DNA from: CAVZBT01 sp963773605
GTDB taxonomy: Bacteria; Acidobacteriota; UBA6911
Direction of reading: 5' to 3'
NCBI GenBank assembly: GCA_963773605.1
Contig: CAVZBT010000013.1
Span: 1 to 64,000 of the forward strand
Length of the DNA stretch: 64,000 nt
Shown: positions 31,404 to 39,563 of the stretch, piece after piece
Layout of the letters: each line of letters begins with the position of its first letter
Numbering within the stretch: position 1 is the stretch's first letter
Program-made: the position numbers and the translations under genes
The notes under the pieces: generated by a model
What the model saw: the letters and a program-made list of their open reading frames with translations, nothing else
What the model was told of the DNA's origin: nothing
Databases searched by the model: none

Positions 31404-32261
31404 CAGAGCACGTCCACGAATTCGCGTTTCATGTGCCGGAAGAATATGCCCCCAAGAGCGAACACCAGCACCGAGCCTGCAGCCAGCAGAGCGAGCAGCC
31501 GTCAAGTCGGGCATGCGCATCCGCAGCAGGCAATCGCGGTACCCGGTGACCACATGGGCCAGCGGGTTCCACTTGAGCAGGAACACGAGATTGCTCGGGA
31601 ATCGTTCCGGCGAGTAGAAAATGGGCGTGAACCAGAACCAGAAGGTCAGGATGACGCTGAGCACCTGGGAGATGTCGCGGACGAAGACGTTCAGGCTCGC
31701 GACAAGCCACGACAGGCCGAGCGTGAAGAGCATGAGGCAGAAAAAATACACGGGCACCAGCAGGATGTACACGCTGATTTTGCCGAGCGTCGCTAGGAGG
31801 ATGCCAAGCAGGATCGCGAAACCGATCAGGTGGTTGACCACTCCCGCAAGCAGCACCGTGAGCGGCAGGATTTCGGTGGGAAACAGTGTCTTGGTCACCA
31901 GGTTCGAGTTGTCGATGATAACGGTGCTGGAGCGCTGCAGCGTATCCTGGAAAAAGAGCCACGGCAGGATGCTGCAGAAAAGGAACAACGGAAAACTCGT
32001 CGTGCCGCTGTCGGGAAGCGGGCGCTGGCCGAAAATAACGGAAAAGACAAACGTGTAGCTGACCAGCAGGACGATCGGGTGGATCACGCTCCAGAAAAAG
32101 CCCATGAATGAGCCGACGTAACGGGAGCGCAAGTCGCGGACGACAAAATTGCGGATCAGACCGCGCTGGACAAACAACTTGTGGGCGAAGCTGCCCAGGA
32201 TGATCCACGGCGCGAGCAAGGGGTGGATCTGCCGGGGAGCCGTGTGCGGCACCGTGTTCAT
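31403..32261 (-). CDS. wzm: O-antigen/polysaccharide ABC exporter permease Wzm (one frameshift)
   Basis: Inner-membrane channel of the ABC-2 family, partner of Wzt. The N-terminus MNTVPHTAPRQIHPLLAPWI leads to NFVVRDLRSRYVGSFMGFFW and IHPIVLLVSYTFVFSVIFGQ, typical of Wzm. FQDTLQRSSTVIIDNSNLVT and FPTEILPLTVLLAGVVNHLI are standard mid-protein sequence, and FWFWFTPIFYSPERFPSNLV marks the C-terminal half. One frame change near 31500 joins the tail, which in the other frame reads LLALLAAGSVLVFALGGIFF and ends KREFVDVL. First gene of the wzm-wzt pair. The 94 bases upstream separate it from a GT4 gene on the same strand. Confidence 0.92.
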
Positions 32262-32355
32262 AAGGCGCGCATTATAACAGAGAGGCCCTTGAAGTGGGGC
32301 GAAGTGGGCGCGGGCAGGGTCCGCCCCGGCCTGGCTCCGGGCGGGGGTGTGTCGG

Positions 32356-33501
32356 TCAACCCGTGGGCTGGGCTGGATCGCGCGGCCGCGTCGAGCCGCC
32401 GCGGCCCCCTCCGCTCAATCGGAGAAACAGCTGCTCATACCGGCTCACGACGTTGTCCCAGCAGTACTCGGTTCGGGCGCGCTCGAGCGCTTTCTGCCTC
32501 AGGTGGGCATACCGCTCCGGGCTGTCGACGATCTGTTGCAGCTGCCGGGCCAGATCGCCGGCGTCGTTCTTCGCGTACAGGAGGCCCGCGTCGCCGAGCG
32601 CTTCCGCATTCTCGGGCGTTCCGTTGGCGAGTACGAGGTTGCCCTGCCCCATCGCCTCGATCAGGGCGGGGTGAGTGCCGCCGACTTCGGTCGCGTGCAC
32701 GTAGCAGAACGCGTGGGCCAGCAGCTCCCTGTACCCGTCGCCGTAAATCGCTCCGGGAAACAGGACCCTCGAGTCGGCCGTGCTCTTGAGAAGGGCGATG
32801 TATTCCATTGAGTAGGGCGCGTCCCCGACCACCACCAGGGGTTTGGCAGTGCGGACATCTTTGTATGCGCCCACGACGAGGTGGGCGTTGTTTTCCGGCT
32901 CCAGCCGGCTTACGTACAGGAAGTAACCCCCCGCCGTCAGGCCGAGCCGGTCGAGGCAGGCGCGCGTCGTGGTTTTGCCGGCCCAGGTCCCATAGGCGAT
33001 AAACTCCGAGTCGGCTCCGTACCGCTCCCGGTAATAGTGCTGGATGACCCGGGCGTCGGTCACGGTGGCGTTTGGCAGCCACACCGACAGGTACTCGCAG
33101 GCGCGATAGTAGGCGCGCCCTGCGCGATTCCACTTGCGGCGCAGGCGCTCGATGCCGTCGACATTGAGGGCGACGGGGGTTCCGGCCAGCCGGGGAATCC
33201 AGGCAAATACACTGTTGGCGGCGTTGCAGATGAGGATCACGTCGTAGCGCCTGAAGAGTGCATGCATGACCGAAAAGAACGTGTGGATGACGGTGTCGGT
33301 GTATTTCCAGCGCAACGTCGGCAGGACTACAAGCGAAACGTCGCGATACCGGCGCTGCCGGCGGGAGACGTAGTGCGACCGGCAGTACACGGTAACGTCA
33401 TGCCCGCGGGCGGCCAGGCCGGCGCCGCACTCCTCGGCAAAAGTCTCGAAGCCCCCGTAGTTGGCGGGGATGCCGCGCGTGCCTAAGATCGCGATCTTCA
33501 A
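32356..33501 (-). CDS. Glycosyltransferase family 4 with DUF1972 N-terminus
   Basis: A complete 381-residue GT-B enzyme. It opens MKIAILGTRGIPANYGGFET, diagnostic of the DUF1972 (rhamnosyltransferase-like) subgroup. The acceptor half continues HDVTVYCRSHYVSRRQRRY and FAWIPRLAGTPVALNVDGIE. The donor half shows YFLYVSRLEPENNAHLVVGA, LFPGAIYGDGYRELLAHA and the EX7E-type ATEVGGTHPALIEAMGQGN. No frameshift occurs here, and from this gene rightwards the sequence is nearly error-free. It sits between wzm and the O-antigen ligase. The family often transfers rhamnose or related deoxysugars to O-antigen, but the sugar here is not determined. Confidence 0.9.
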   Translation of the reverse strand: MKIAILGTRGIPANYGGFETFAEECGAGLAARGHDVTVYCRSHYVSRRQRRYRDVSLVVLPTLRWKYTDTVIHTFFSVMHALFRRYDVILICNAANSVFAWIPRLAGTPVALNVDGIERLRRKWNRAGRAYYRACEYLSVWLPNATVTDARVIQHYYRERYGADSEFIAYGTWAGKTTTRACLDRLGLTAGGYFLYVSRLEPENNAHLVVGAYKDVRTAKPLVVVGDAPYSMEYIALLKSTADSRVLFPGAIYGDGYRELLAHAFCYVHATEVGGTHPALIEAMGQGNLVLANGTPENAEALGDAGLLYAKNDAGDLARQLQQIVDSPERYAHLRQKALERARTEYCWDNVVSRYEQLFLRLSGGGRGGSTRPRDPAQPTG

Positions 33502-33516
33502 CCCGTGTCTCGCATT

Positions 33517-34791
33517 CTATGCCGTACGCCTGCCCGGCGCCGGGGACACGGCGGCGGACCGGTCGCGGCCGCCTTCCGCGGCGAAAGCGTACGGAACGCT
33601 CTGGAGAAACAGAAACAGGATCAGCACTTCGGAATCGCCGAAATTGTATTCGACCAGGCCGGAGATCAGCAGCGCAACCCAGCACCCGAGCGCGGCGGTG
33701 GAGGCGAGCATCGCCTCGTAACCCGGCTGCGGCGCCACCGGCAATGCCGGGCCGCGGGCCGTGCGGCGCAAGACGGACCAGGCATCGAGTGCGAACCGCC
33801 CCATGAGCCAAAGCCAGAGCGCCACCCCCGGCAGTCCCCGCTCGGCGGCGATCTGGAGAAAGTTGTTGTGCATGTGCTGATAAAGCCAGTCGGGAAATTC
33901 GTGGCTGCCGCGGTAGCGCAGCGCCTCAACCTGCACATTTTTCGGCCCGACCCCGAACACCGGGTTGTCGCGGATCAAGCGTGCCGACGTGCCAAGGAGT
34001 TCTATCCGGTTGCGGGTGTTCGGGTCGTGCGGATCCCATCCGGAACGGACACGCTGCCGGAAGGAGTCCGGCGCTGCTGCATACACGGCAACCACCACGA
34101 CGACCAGGCCCACCACCGCACGGTACCGCCTCAGCAGGAGAAGTACGGCGATCATGCCCACGATTGTGCCCAGCATGGAGCTCCTGGTCTGAGATAACGA
34201 AATAGGCAACGCCAGGATCAGGAGCGCCGGCGCCGCCCAACGGTTCCGCCGCCACCCGCAGCAGTAACCGTACGCGGACAGGGCTACGAGGACGAGCATC
34301 AGCAGGCCGGAGTACGTCATCCAGTGGCTCATGAACCCCGAGATCCTGTGCAGGAGGTCGCGATGCGGGTTTTCGGCAAACTGGACCACGCCGGCGGCCG
34401 AGGAAATCAAACCGGCGGCGAAAAGGGCCTCGAACGATCTCCGGACGCGCCCTTGGCCCACCATGAGCCGCGGCACGATCAGCACCAGCAGGAACAGATA
34501 GAACTTCTTGACGATGCCGAGCCCCAGCAGGATGTCGGACGACGCGAACGCGGCCGCGACAGTCCAGCCGAAGAACAGCGCCAGCGGAAGAAACACGGGT
34601 CGCCACGCCATCCGCGGGCCGTCCCTGCGGTCTACCCAAAGGAACCCGATGATGGCTACGGCGAGCATGATCTGAGACGCCGCTATCGAGACCATCGACA
34701 AGGAGGCACAAGCGACAAGCGCGATATAGGCAGTCTGCTCCGGCCGGGTCGTCAACCAGTGCGGCAGGCGGTGTTTGAGCAGATCAGGCAT
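33517..34791 (-). CDS. O-antigen ligase family membrane protein
   Basis: A polytopic inner-membrane protein of about 424 residues with the Wzy_C/WaaL domain. About ten to twelve membrane segments are seen, with a large periplasmic loop containing RDNPVFGVGPKNVQVEALRY and HMHNNFLQIAAERGLPGVAL, the conserved histidine region of O-antigen ligases. ISLSQTRSSMLGTIVGMIAV is the other recognisable family block. Because the export route here is ABC type, which needs no Wzy polymerase, a ligase role joining the chain to a lipid core is more likely than a polymerase role; the two cannot be told apart by sequence alone. The ATG at 34791 overlaps the end of the upstream GT4 gene by 8 bases; a GTG at 34800 is an alternative. 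Confidence 0.85.
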   Translation of the reverse strand: MPDLLKHRLPHWLTTRPEQTAYIALVACASLSMVSIAASQIMLAVAIIGFLWVDRRDGPRMAWRPVFLPLALFFGWTVAAAFASSDILLGLGIVKKFYLFLLVLIVPRLMVGQGRVRRSFEALFAAGLISSAAGVVQFAENPHRDLLHRISGFMSHWMTYSGLLMLVLVALSAYGYCCGWRRNRWAAPALLILALPISLSQTRSSMLGTIVGMIAVLLLLRRYRAVVGLVVVVVAVYAAAPDSFRQRVRSGWDPHDPNTRNRIELLGTSARLIRDNPVFGVGPKNVQVEALRYRGSHEFPDWLYQHMHNNFLQIAAERGLPGVALWLWLMGRFALDAWSVLRRTARGPALPVAPQPGYEAMLASTAALGCWVALLISGLVEYNFGDSEVLILFLFLQSVPYAFAAEGGRDRSAAVSPAPGRRTA

Positions 34792-35893
34792 GGGCGGCAC
34801 GAGAAACAGGCCCCGGGCCTCTCAGGAAAGACAGGCAAAGCGCTTCAGTCTCGGCGATCTTGCGCTCGAGGGTGAACCGCTCCTCCACCAGGGTCCTCCC
34901 GCGCTGGCCCATGCGGAAGCACTCCTCCTGGTCGTCGGCGAGGCGCTCCAATGCCCGCGCGAGAGCGACGGGGTCTCCGGCAGGGACCAGGATCCCGTTC
35001 TCGCCGTCGCGAATCAGTTCGGGTATCCCGCCGACGTTGGTCGCGACGACCGGGAGGGAACTCGCCATGGCGGTTAAAATGGCCGACGACAAGCCTTCCG
35101 AGAGGCTGGGCAACACGAAAAGGTCGAAGGTTTTCATGTACCTGCCGGGGCGGTTCTGGAACCCGGCAAACTGGAAGCAGGAGTCGAGGCCGCGGTCGCG
35201 CACCTGGGTCTCCAGCGCCTCACGGCAATCCCCGTCGCCGACGATGACGAAGCGCATGCGCTCGTGGACGTCCGGAATCAGGGCAGCTGCTTCCACCAGG
35301 TAACGCAGCCCTTTCTCCGCACTGAGGTGGGCTACCGTCCCAACGGTTGCGGGAGTGCCCGGGCCGCGCAAGTTGGGGGCCTGCAGTCTGGGGTACAGGT
35401 TGACATCCATTCCCTCGTAAACGGTACGGATGCGGGACGGTTTGACCCCGCCCGCCTGAAGCTGAGATCGGATCGACTCCGATATGGCGACGATGCAGTC
35501 GATGCCCCAATTGTATTTGAGCCGGGTCAGGGGGTTGCGGCGCAGGGGGAAGTTGACGCGGCGAAAGATAATCCGGACCCGTACGGACGAGAACCGCGAC
35601 GCCAGGTTGGCGAGCAGGATCGGCTTCGGGGTGTTGAATGCCAGCACTTGAGGGCGGGTGCGCAGAAGCACGCCCAGGATCCGGAAAAAGTAGATCGCCC
35701 CGGTGCCGCTGCGCATCGAGAAAGGACGCACATGCACCCCCACCTCCCGGGCGCGCTCTTCCAGAAGCGTGCCGGGGTGGCAGATGAGGTGCACCGTGTG
35801 GCCGCGCCGGCACAGGCCGCGCAGGAGGGTGAACAGCTGATCCTGGCCGCCCCGCCACACGCGTTCTGCATCGATGAACAGGAATGAAATCAT
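34784..35893 (-). CDS. Glycosyltransferase family 4
   Basis: A complete 369-residue GT4 enzyme, intact in one frame. The start MISFLFIDAERVWRGGQDQL at 35893 gives the normal N-terminal length. The first half has HTVHLICHPGTLLEERAREV; the second half opens IRTVYEGMDVNLYPRLQ and has TVGTVAHLSAEKGLRYLVEA and RFVIVGDGDCREALETQV. The retaining motif region reads LPSLSEGLSSAILTAMASSL, with PVVATNVGGIPELIRDGENG after it. It overlaps the ligase gene downstream and is 41 bases after the epimerase gene, so all three form one unit. Similar to capsule and LPS transferases of the PelF/RfaB type; the sugar is unknown. Confidence 0.9.
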   Translation of the reverse strand: MISFLFIDAERVWRGGQDQLFTLLRGLCRRGHTVHLICHPGTLLEERAREVGVHVRPFSMRSGTGAIYFFRILGVLLRTRPQVLAFNTPKPILLANLASRFSSVRVRIIFRRVNFPLRRNPLTRLKYNWGIDCIVAISESIRSQLQAGGVKPSRIRTVYEGMDVNLYPRLQAPNLRGPGTPATVGTVAHLSAEKGLRYLVEAAALIPDVHERMRFVIVGDGDCREALETQVRDRGLDSCFQFAGFQNRPGRYMKTFDLFVLPSLSEGLSSAILTAMASSLPVVATNVGGIPELIRDGENGILVPAGDPVALARALERLADDQEECFRMGQRGRTLVEERFTLERKIAETEALCLSFLRGPGPVSRAAHA

Positions 35894-35933
35894 CTCGATC
35901 AGGTGAATCCGGTCCGGCAGGTCGGCCCTTCGG

Positions 35934-36902
35934 TTATGACCCTGAGCTGACCGCCTCAGGGTGGCGGCGGTACCAGGCGACTGCTCTCTCCAGGCCGTCC
36001 TGGAGCACAATGGCAGGGGTATATTCGAGCAGCTTCGCCGCCTTGCTCACATCCGCGAGCGAATGCCGCACATCTCCGGCACGGGGCGGCTCGTGCTTTG
36101 GCTCGATCTGCGCACCGACAATCCGGCCCAGTTCTCTGGCCAGCTGGTTGAGGCTGGTACGGGCGCCGCAGCCGATGTTGAAGACCTCGCCCGCAGCCCT
36201 GGGGTGAGTCGCGGCTTTCCAGTTTGCCTCGACGACGTTGGACACGAAGGTGAAATCGCGCGTCTGCTCGCCATCCCCGTATATTACGGGGGCCTGACCG
36301 GCCAGCAAACGGGTCGCGAACCGGGGGATCACGGCGGCGTATGCGGACTGCGGGTCCTGCCGCGGACCGAACACGTTGAAGTAACGCAAACAGACCGTCT
36401 CGAGGCCGTACAGCTGGAGGAACAGCCGGCAGTAGTGTTCGCACACCGCCTTGCTGAGAGCATACGGGGACAGCGGGCGCCCCACGCAGTACTCAACCTT
36501 GGGCAAGCCCGGGTCGTCGCCGTAGACCGAGGACGAGGAGGCGACCACAACCCGCTGAACACCCGCGTCGCGTGCGGCGATCAGGACGGAGAGTGTGCCG
36601 CTGATGTTTGCCCGCTCCGTTGCCTGCGGGTCGGCGATCGAGCGGGGCACCGAGGGGATCGCCGCCTGGTGAAACACATAGCGCACGCCCCTGAAGGCGT
36701 CGCGCAGCCGGTCGGTCTCGGTGATGTCGGTTCTCAGAACCTGCAGGTCGCCGCCGGCCCGCGCGGACCACTCGGACAGGTTGCGTTCTTTCCCGGTACT
36801 GAAATTGTCGATGATGACGACGGAGCACTGCCGGGAGAGCGAGTGCTCGGCGAGATTCGAGCCTATGAACCCTGCCCCCCCCGTGACTGCGATCTTATCC
36901 AT
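35934..36902 (-). CDS. NAD-dependent nucleotide-sugar epimerase/dehydratase (SDR)
   Basis: A 322-residue extended short-chain dehydrogenase. The start MDKIAVTGGAGFIGSNLAEH shows the NAD-binding GXXGXXG motif; VIIDNFSTGKERNL and FHQAAIPSVPRSIADP are typical of UDP-sugar 4-epimerases of the WbpP/GalE-like group. The catalytic YXXXK is in SPYALSKAVCEHYCR, with the serine in VVASSSSVYGD. LRYFNVFGPRQDPQSAYAAV is the standard substrate-binding block. It is the first gene of the minus-strand polysaccharide operon and probably supplies a C4-epimerised UDP-sugar such as UDP-galactose or UDP-N-acetylgalactosamine. The substrate itself is inferred. An alternative start 10 residues upstream (36932) exists but is less conserved. 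Confidence 0.87.
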   Translation of the reverse strand: MDKIAVTGGAGFIGSNLAEHSLSRQCSVVIIDNFSTGKERNLSEWSARAGGDLQVLRTDITETDRLRDAFRGVRYVFHQAAIPSVPRSIADPQATERANISGTLSVLIAARDAGVQRVVVASSSSVYGDDPGLPKVEYCVGRPLSPYALSKAVCEHYCRLFLQLYGLETVCLRYFNVFGPRQDPQSAYAAVIPRFATRLLAGQAPVIYGDGEQTRDFTFVSNVVEANWKAATHPRAAGEVFNIGCGARTSLNQLARELGRIVGAQIEPKHEPPRAGDVRHSLADVSKAAKLLEYTPAIVLQDGLERAVAWYRRHPEAVSSGS

Positions 36903-37021
36903 AGACGGCTCATTCTGTTGCGTGTCGAACAAGCGAAGATCTTAGCAGAGATCGGCAGGTCTTGAGAATCGAGTTTTTCGAAACCGAGGGAGCCTCAGGC
37001 TGGGCCACGCTCAAACTGAAT

Positions 37022-37040
37022 CTCAAGACCTGACCCCGGT
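37022..37040 (+). repeat. Dispersed 19-base repeat, copy 2
   Basis: CTCAAGACCTGACCCCGGT in the 186-base gap between the divergent epimerase gene and the 37089 gene. It differs by one base from the copy at 19212-19230. Nothing else recognisable is in this gap. Confidence 0.55.
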
Positions 37041-37088
37041 CGTTGTTGAAGCCCGGCCCATTCGCCCTTGTCTGGTAAAATGCGGCGC

Positions 37089-37394
37089 ATGCAAGTTCGA
37101 ATCACCTGCAACGGGGAGGAAGTGGCGGTAGGGGGATTTGTCGGCCGGTTCGCCGCCTCCCTCTGTCTGGGAATCGTCGACGCGCTGAAGGCGCCCCGCG
37201 CGTTGCGCCAGATCCGATTCGACCTGGAGGGGAAGACCGTCAGTTTGAAGGTCGACGCCTCCGCTGTCCCGATGGAAAAGGGTTTCGCACATGTGACCGT
37301 GCACGACACTTTGCGCGGGATGCTGCAGCACCTCAGAGGCATGGATCCGGTCGGAGCTGTCCGGATTGAAACCACAGTGGAGGGGGGACCTTGA
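37089..37394 (+). CDS. Conserved hypothetical protein upstream of icd
   Basis: A small protein of 101 residues with no family that I recognise. It begins MQVRITCNGEEVAVGGFVGR and runs as alternating short beta-like and helical stretches, with RQIRFDLEGKTVSLKVDASA and VTVHDTLRGMLQHLRGMDPV near the end. No signal peptide, membrane segment or metal motif is seen; one cysteine in the N-terminal part and one in the middle are not arranged as a known site. ATG codons at 37080 and 37089 are both possible. The stop overlaps the TTG start of icd as TTGA, so translation of the two is coupled. The coding frame is clear by its coupling and length, but the function is unknown. Confidence 0.6.
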   Translation: MQVRITCNGEEVAVGGFVGRFAASLCLGIVDALKAPRALRQIRFDLEGKTVSLKVDASAVPMEKGFAHVTVHDTLRGMLQHLRGMDPVGAVRIETTVEGGP

Positions 37395-38413
37395 CGAGAG
37401 TCCAATCAACTCAGCTGGGCAAAACCGTCACCCTGATTTCCGGGGACGGTATCGGACCGGAGATCACGCAGGCGGTGGTCCGCATCCTGGAAGCTGCGGG
37501 CTTTCGACCGCGCTGGGAGCGGGTCCTTGCGGGCGATGCGGCCCTGAAGGAAACGGGTACACCGTTGCCCGATACCCTGATCGAATCGTTCGAGCGCACA
37601 CGCATAGCCCTGAAGGGCCCGCTGAAGACGCCCGTCGGCACAGGCTACAAGAGCGTGAACGTCGCCCTCAGACAGCATTTCAACCTGTACGCGAACTTCC
37701 GACCCATCCAGAGCCTGGACGGTGTCGAAACGAAGTGGAAGGACGTCGACCTGGTCGTGATCAGGGAGAACACCGAAGGTCTCTATTCGGGGATCGAACA
37801 TGAGGTCGTGCCCGGGGTCGTCGAAAGCCTCAAGATCATCACCCGCTCGGCTACAGAGCGCATCGCCCGGTTCGCCTTCAAGTTCGCGCGGCGGGCGCGG
37901 CGCAGGAAAATCACCATCATCCACAAGGCCAATATCATGAAGCTGAGCGACGGGCTGTTCCTGCAGGCTTCCAGGGATATCGCGCGGCAGTATCCGCAGA
38001 TCGCGTGCGACGATTTCATCGTCGACAACGCGTGCATGCAGTTGATCACCCGTCCCGAGCGATTCGACGTTCTGCTGCTCGAGAACCTCTATGGCGACAT
38101 TGTTTCCGATCTCGCGGCGGGGCTGGTGGGCGGGCTGGGGGTCGTCCCCGGGGTGAACTATGGCGACAACTGCGGCATATTCGAGGCAGTCCACGGCACG
38201 GCCCCCGACATCGCCGGAAAAGGGATCGCGAACCCGGTCGCGCTGCTGCGCTCCGCCGTCCTGATGCTCGAATTCGCGCACCTCTCGAGGATCGCGCGGC
38301 GCGTCGATTCTGCGCTGCGCGAGGTTTTGCGCGCGGGGAAGACGACGACCCCCGATCTGGGCGGCAAAGCCACCACCGACGAGATGTGCCGCGCGATCAT
38401 CGAGCGCCTGTGA
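37391..38413 (+). CDS. icd: Isocitrate dehydrogenase, NAD-type (beta-decarboxylating dehydrogenase family)
   Basis: A 340-residue member of the isocitrate/isopropylmalate dehydrogenase family. VTLISGDGIGPEITQAVVRI opens it; the substrate loop LKTPVGTGYKSVNVALRQHF carries the serine and arginines that bind isocitrate, matching NAD-dependent isocitrate dehydrogenase rather than isopropylmalate dehydrogenase. VVIRENTEGLYSGIEHEVVP and the metal-binding block LLLENLYGDIVSDLAAGLVG follow, and GIFEAVHGTAPDIAGKGIAN is the cofactor site. It would make 2-oxoglutarate for the citric acid cycle. The start is a TTG overlapping the stop of the small upstream gene. Homoisocitrate dehydrogenase cannot be fully excluded. 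Confidence 0.88.
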   Translation: MTRVQSTQLGKTVTLISGDGIGPEITQAVVRILEAAGFRPRWERVLAGDAALKETGTPLPDTLIESFERTRIALKGPLKTPVGTGYKSVNVALRQHFNLYANFRPIQSLDGVETKWKDVDLVVIRENTEGLYSGIEHEVVPGVVESLKIITRSATERIARFAFKFARRARRRKITIIHKANIMKLSDGLFLQASRDIARQYPQIACDDFIVDNACMQLITRPERFDVLLLENLYGDIVSDLAAGLVGGLGVVPGVNYGDNCGIFEAVHGTAPDIAGKGIANPVALLRSAVLMLEFAHLSRIARRVDSALREVLRAGKTTTPDLGGKATTDEMCRAIIERL

Positions 38414-38540
38414 CCAAGCCCGTCCCTTGAATTCCCGGCCGGCTTCTTTCATCATGGCACCTCGTCGTGGGTTGCGGCCCGGCCGAATTGCGACGCCCGG
38501 GCCGGACCCGCTCAGGGGTGGTCCAGACTTGGGGGGAAGG

Positions 38541-39536
38541 ATGAAGTTGCTGCGACGTTGGTTCGGGCCGGTGTATGTGCTTTGCCTGCTGTTGACCGCC
38601 GTGTGGTCGGACGGCCCAGGGATCGCATCCCCCGCCCGCGCCCAGTTCAACGACGAGCGCCGGCGCGGCGACCTCACCCCGATACCGCTCCCGGGCGGCG
38701 GCGTCGTCGAGTTCCAGACGGTCGAGTCCCAGGACCTGCACGCCGCCCAGCCCTACAGCATCCTTCTGCCCCCCTCCTACTCCAGATCGGGTTCACGCGC
38801 GTACCCGGTCGTCTATTTCCTGCACGGCCTGAACAACGACCAGACGAGCTGGACCGTCGACCGGTACGGGAACATCCAGGACAAGGTGGAAGAGATGATG
38901 CTGTCCGGGAAGATTCCCGAGATCATCATGGTCCACCCGCGCGGCGACAACAGTTTCTACTGCAACTACGCCGACGGCAGCAAACGGTACGAGGATTTTG
39001 TCGTTAACGAACTCACCACGTACATCGAATCCCATTACCGGGCAAAGAAGGGGCGGGAGAACCGCTCCATTGCCGGGACCTCGATGGGGGGATACGGGGC
39101 GCTGAAGATCGCCATGAAGTACCCCGACCGCTACAGCGCCTGTGCCGGGCACTCGCCGATCATCTTCACCGGCCGGAACCCGCTTGACGTCCCTGAAAGC
39201 ATGAAGTCCTCGCGGTATTACCTGTTCTTTGTTTCCATCCTGAAGCCCTTGTTCGGCGAGCCTATCCGCCAGGACCTCTGGGACGCGAACAATCCGCTCA
39301 CCCTCGCGAAAGGCGCCCAGCTGAAGGGCCTGGCCATCTATTTCGATTACGGCACCGCGGACAGGTACATCGAGAGCATACATCTGGACGAAGGGGTCAA
39401 GGCCCTCGACGCCGCACTCACCCAGGCCGGCGAGGCGCATACGTTCGTGGTCCACCCCGGCGAGCCTCACGGGTGGGCGCTGGTGGCGGCGCACCTCGGC
39501 GAGTCGCTGCCGTTCCTGTGCCGCAGCTTCAAGTGA
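38541..39536 (+). CDS. Secreted esterase (esterase D/antigen 85-like alpha/beta hydrolase)
   Basis: A 331-residue exported alpha/beta hydrolase. The start MKLLRRWFGPVYVLCLLLTA at 38541 gives a signal peptide and has a strong GGGGGGAAGG ribosome site; a longer frame begins at 38427 but adds an unlikely N-terminus. The nucleophile elbow is in SIAGTSMGGYGALKIAMKYP (GXSXG-type), the catalytic aspartate is probably in FDYGTADRYIES, and the histidine in HPGEPHGWALVAAHL. PVVYFLHGLNNDQTSWTVDR gives the oxyanion region. Family members release acyl groups from sugars or lipids, but the substrate is not known. The next gene is tnaA, 27 bases away on the same strand. Confidence 0.85.
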   Translation: MKLLRRWFGPVYVLCLLLTAVWSDGPGIASPARAQFNDERRRGDLTPIPLPGGGVVEFQTVESQDLHAAQPYSILLPPSYSRSGSRAYPVVYFLHGLNNDQTSWTVDRYGNIQDKVEEMMLSGKIPEIIMVHPRGDNSFYCNYADGSKRYEDFVVNELTTYIESHYRAKKGRENRSIAGTSMGGYGALKIAMKYPDRYSACAGHSPIIFTGRNPLDVPESMKSSRYYLFFVSILKPLFGEPIRQDLWDANNPLTLAKGAQLKGLAIYFDYGTADRYIESIHLDEGVKALDAALTQAGEAHTFVVHPGEPHGWALVAAHLGESLPFLCRSFK

Positions 39537-39563
39537 GGGAACGCGGGCGATAGGGGGCCGGGC

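Noticed and set aside
38427..38540. Longer N-terminus of the esterase from 38427
   Set aside because: The ATG at 38541 has a strong ribosome site and a normal signal peptide; the extra part is not conserved.
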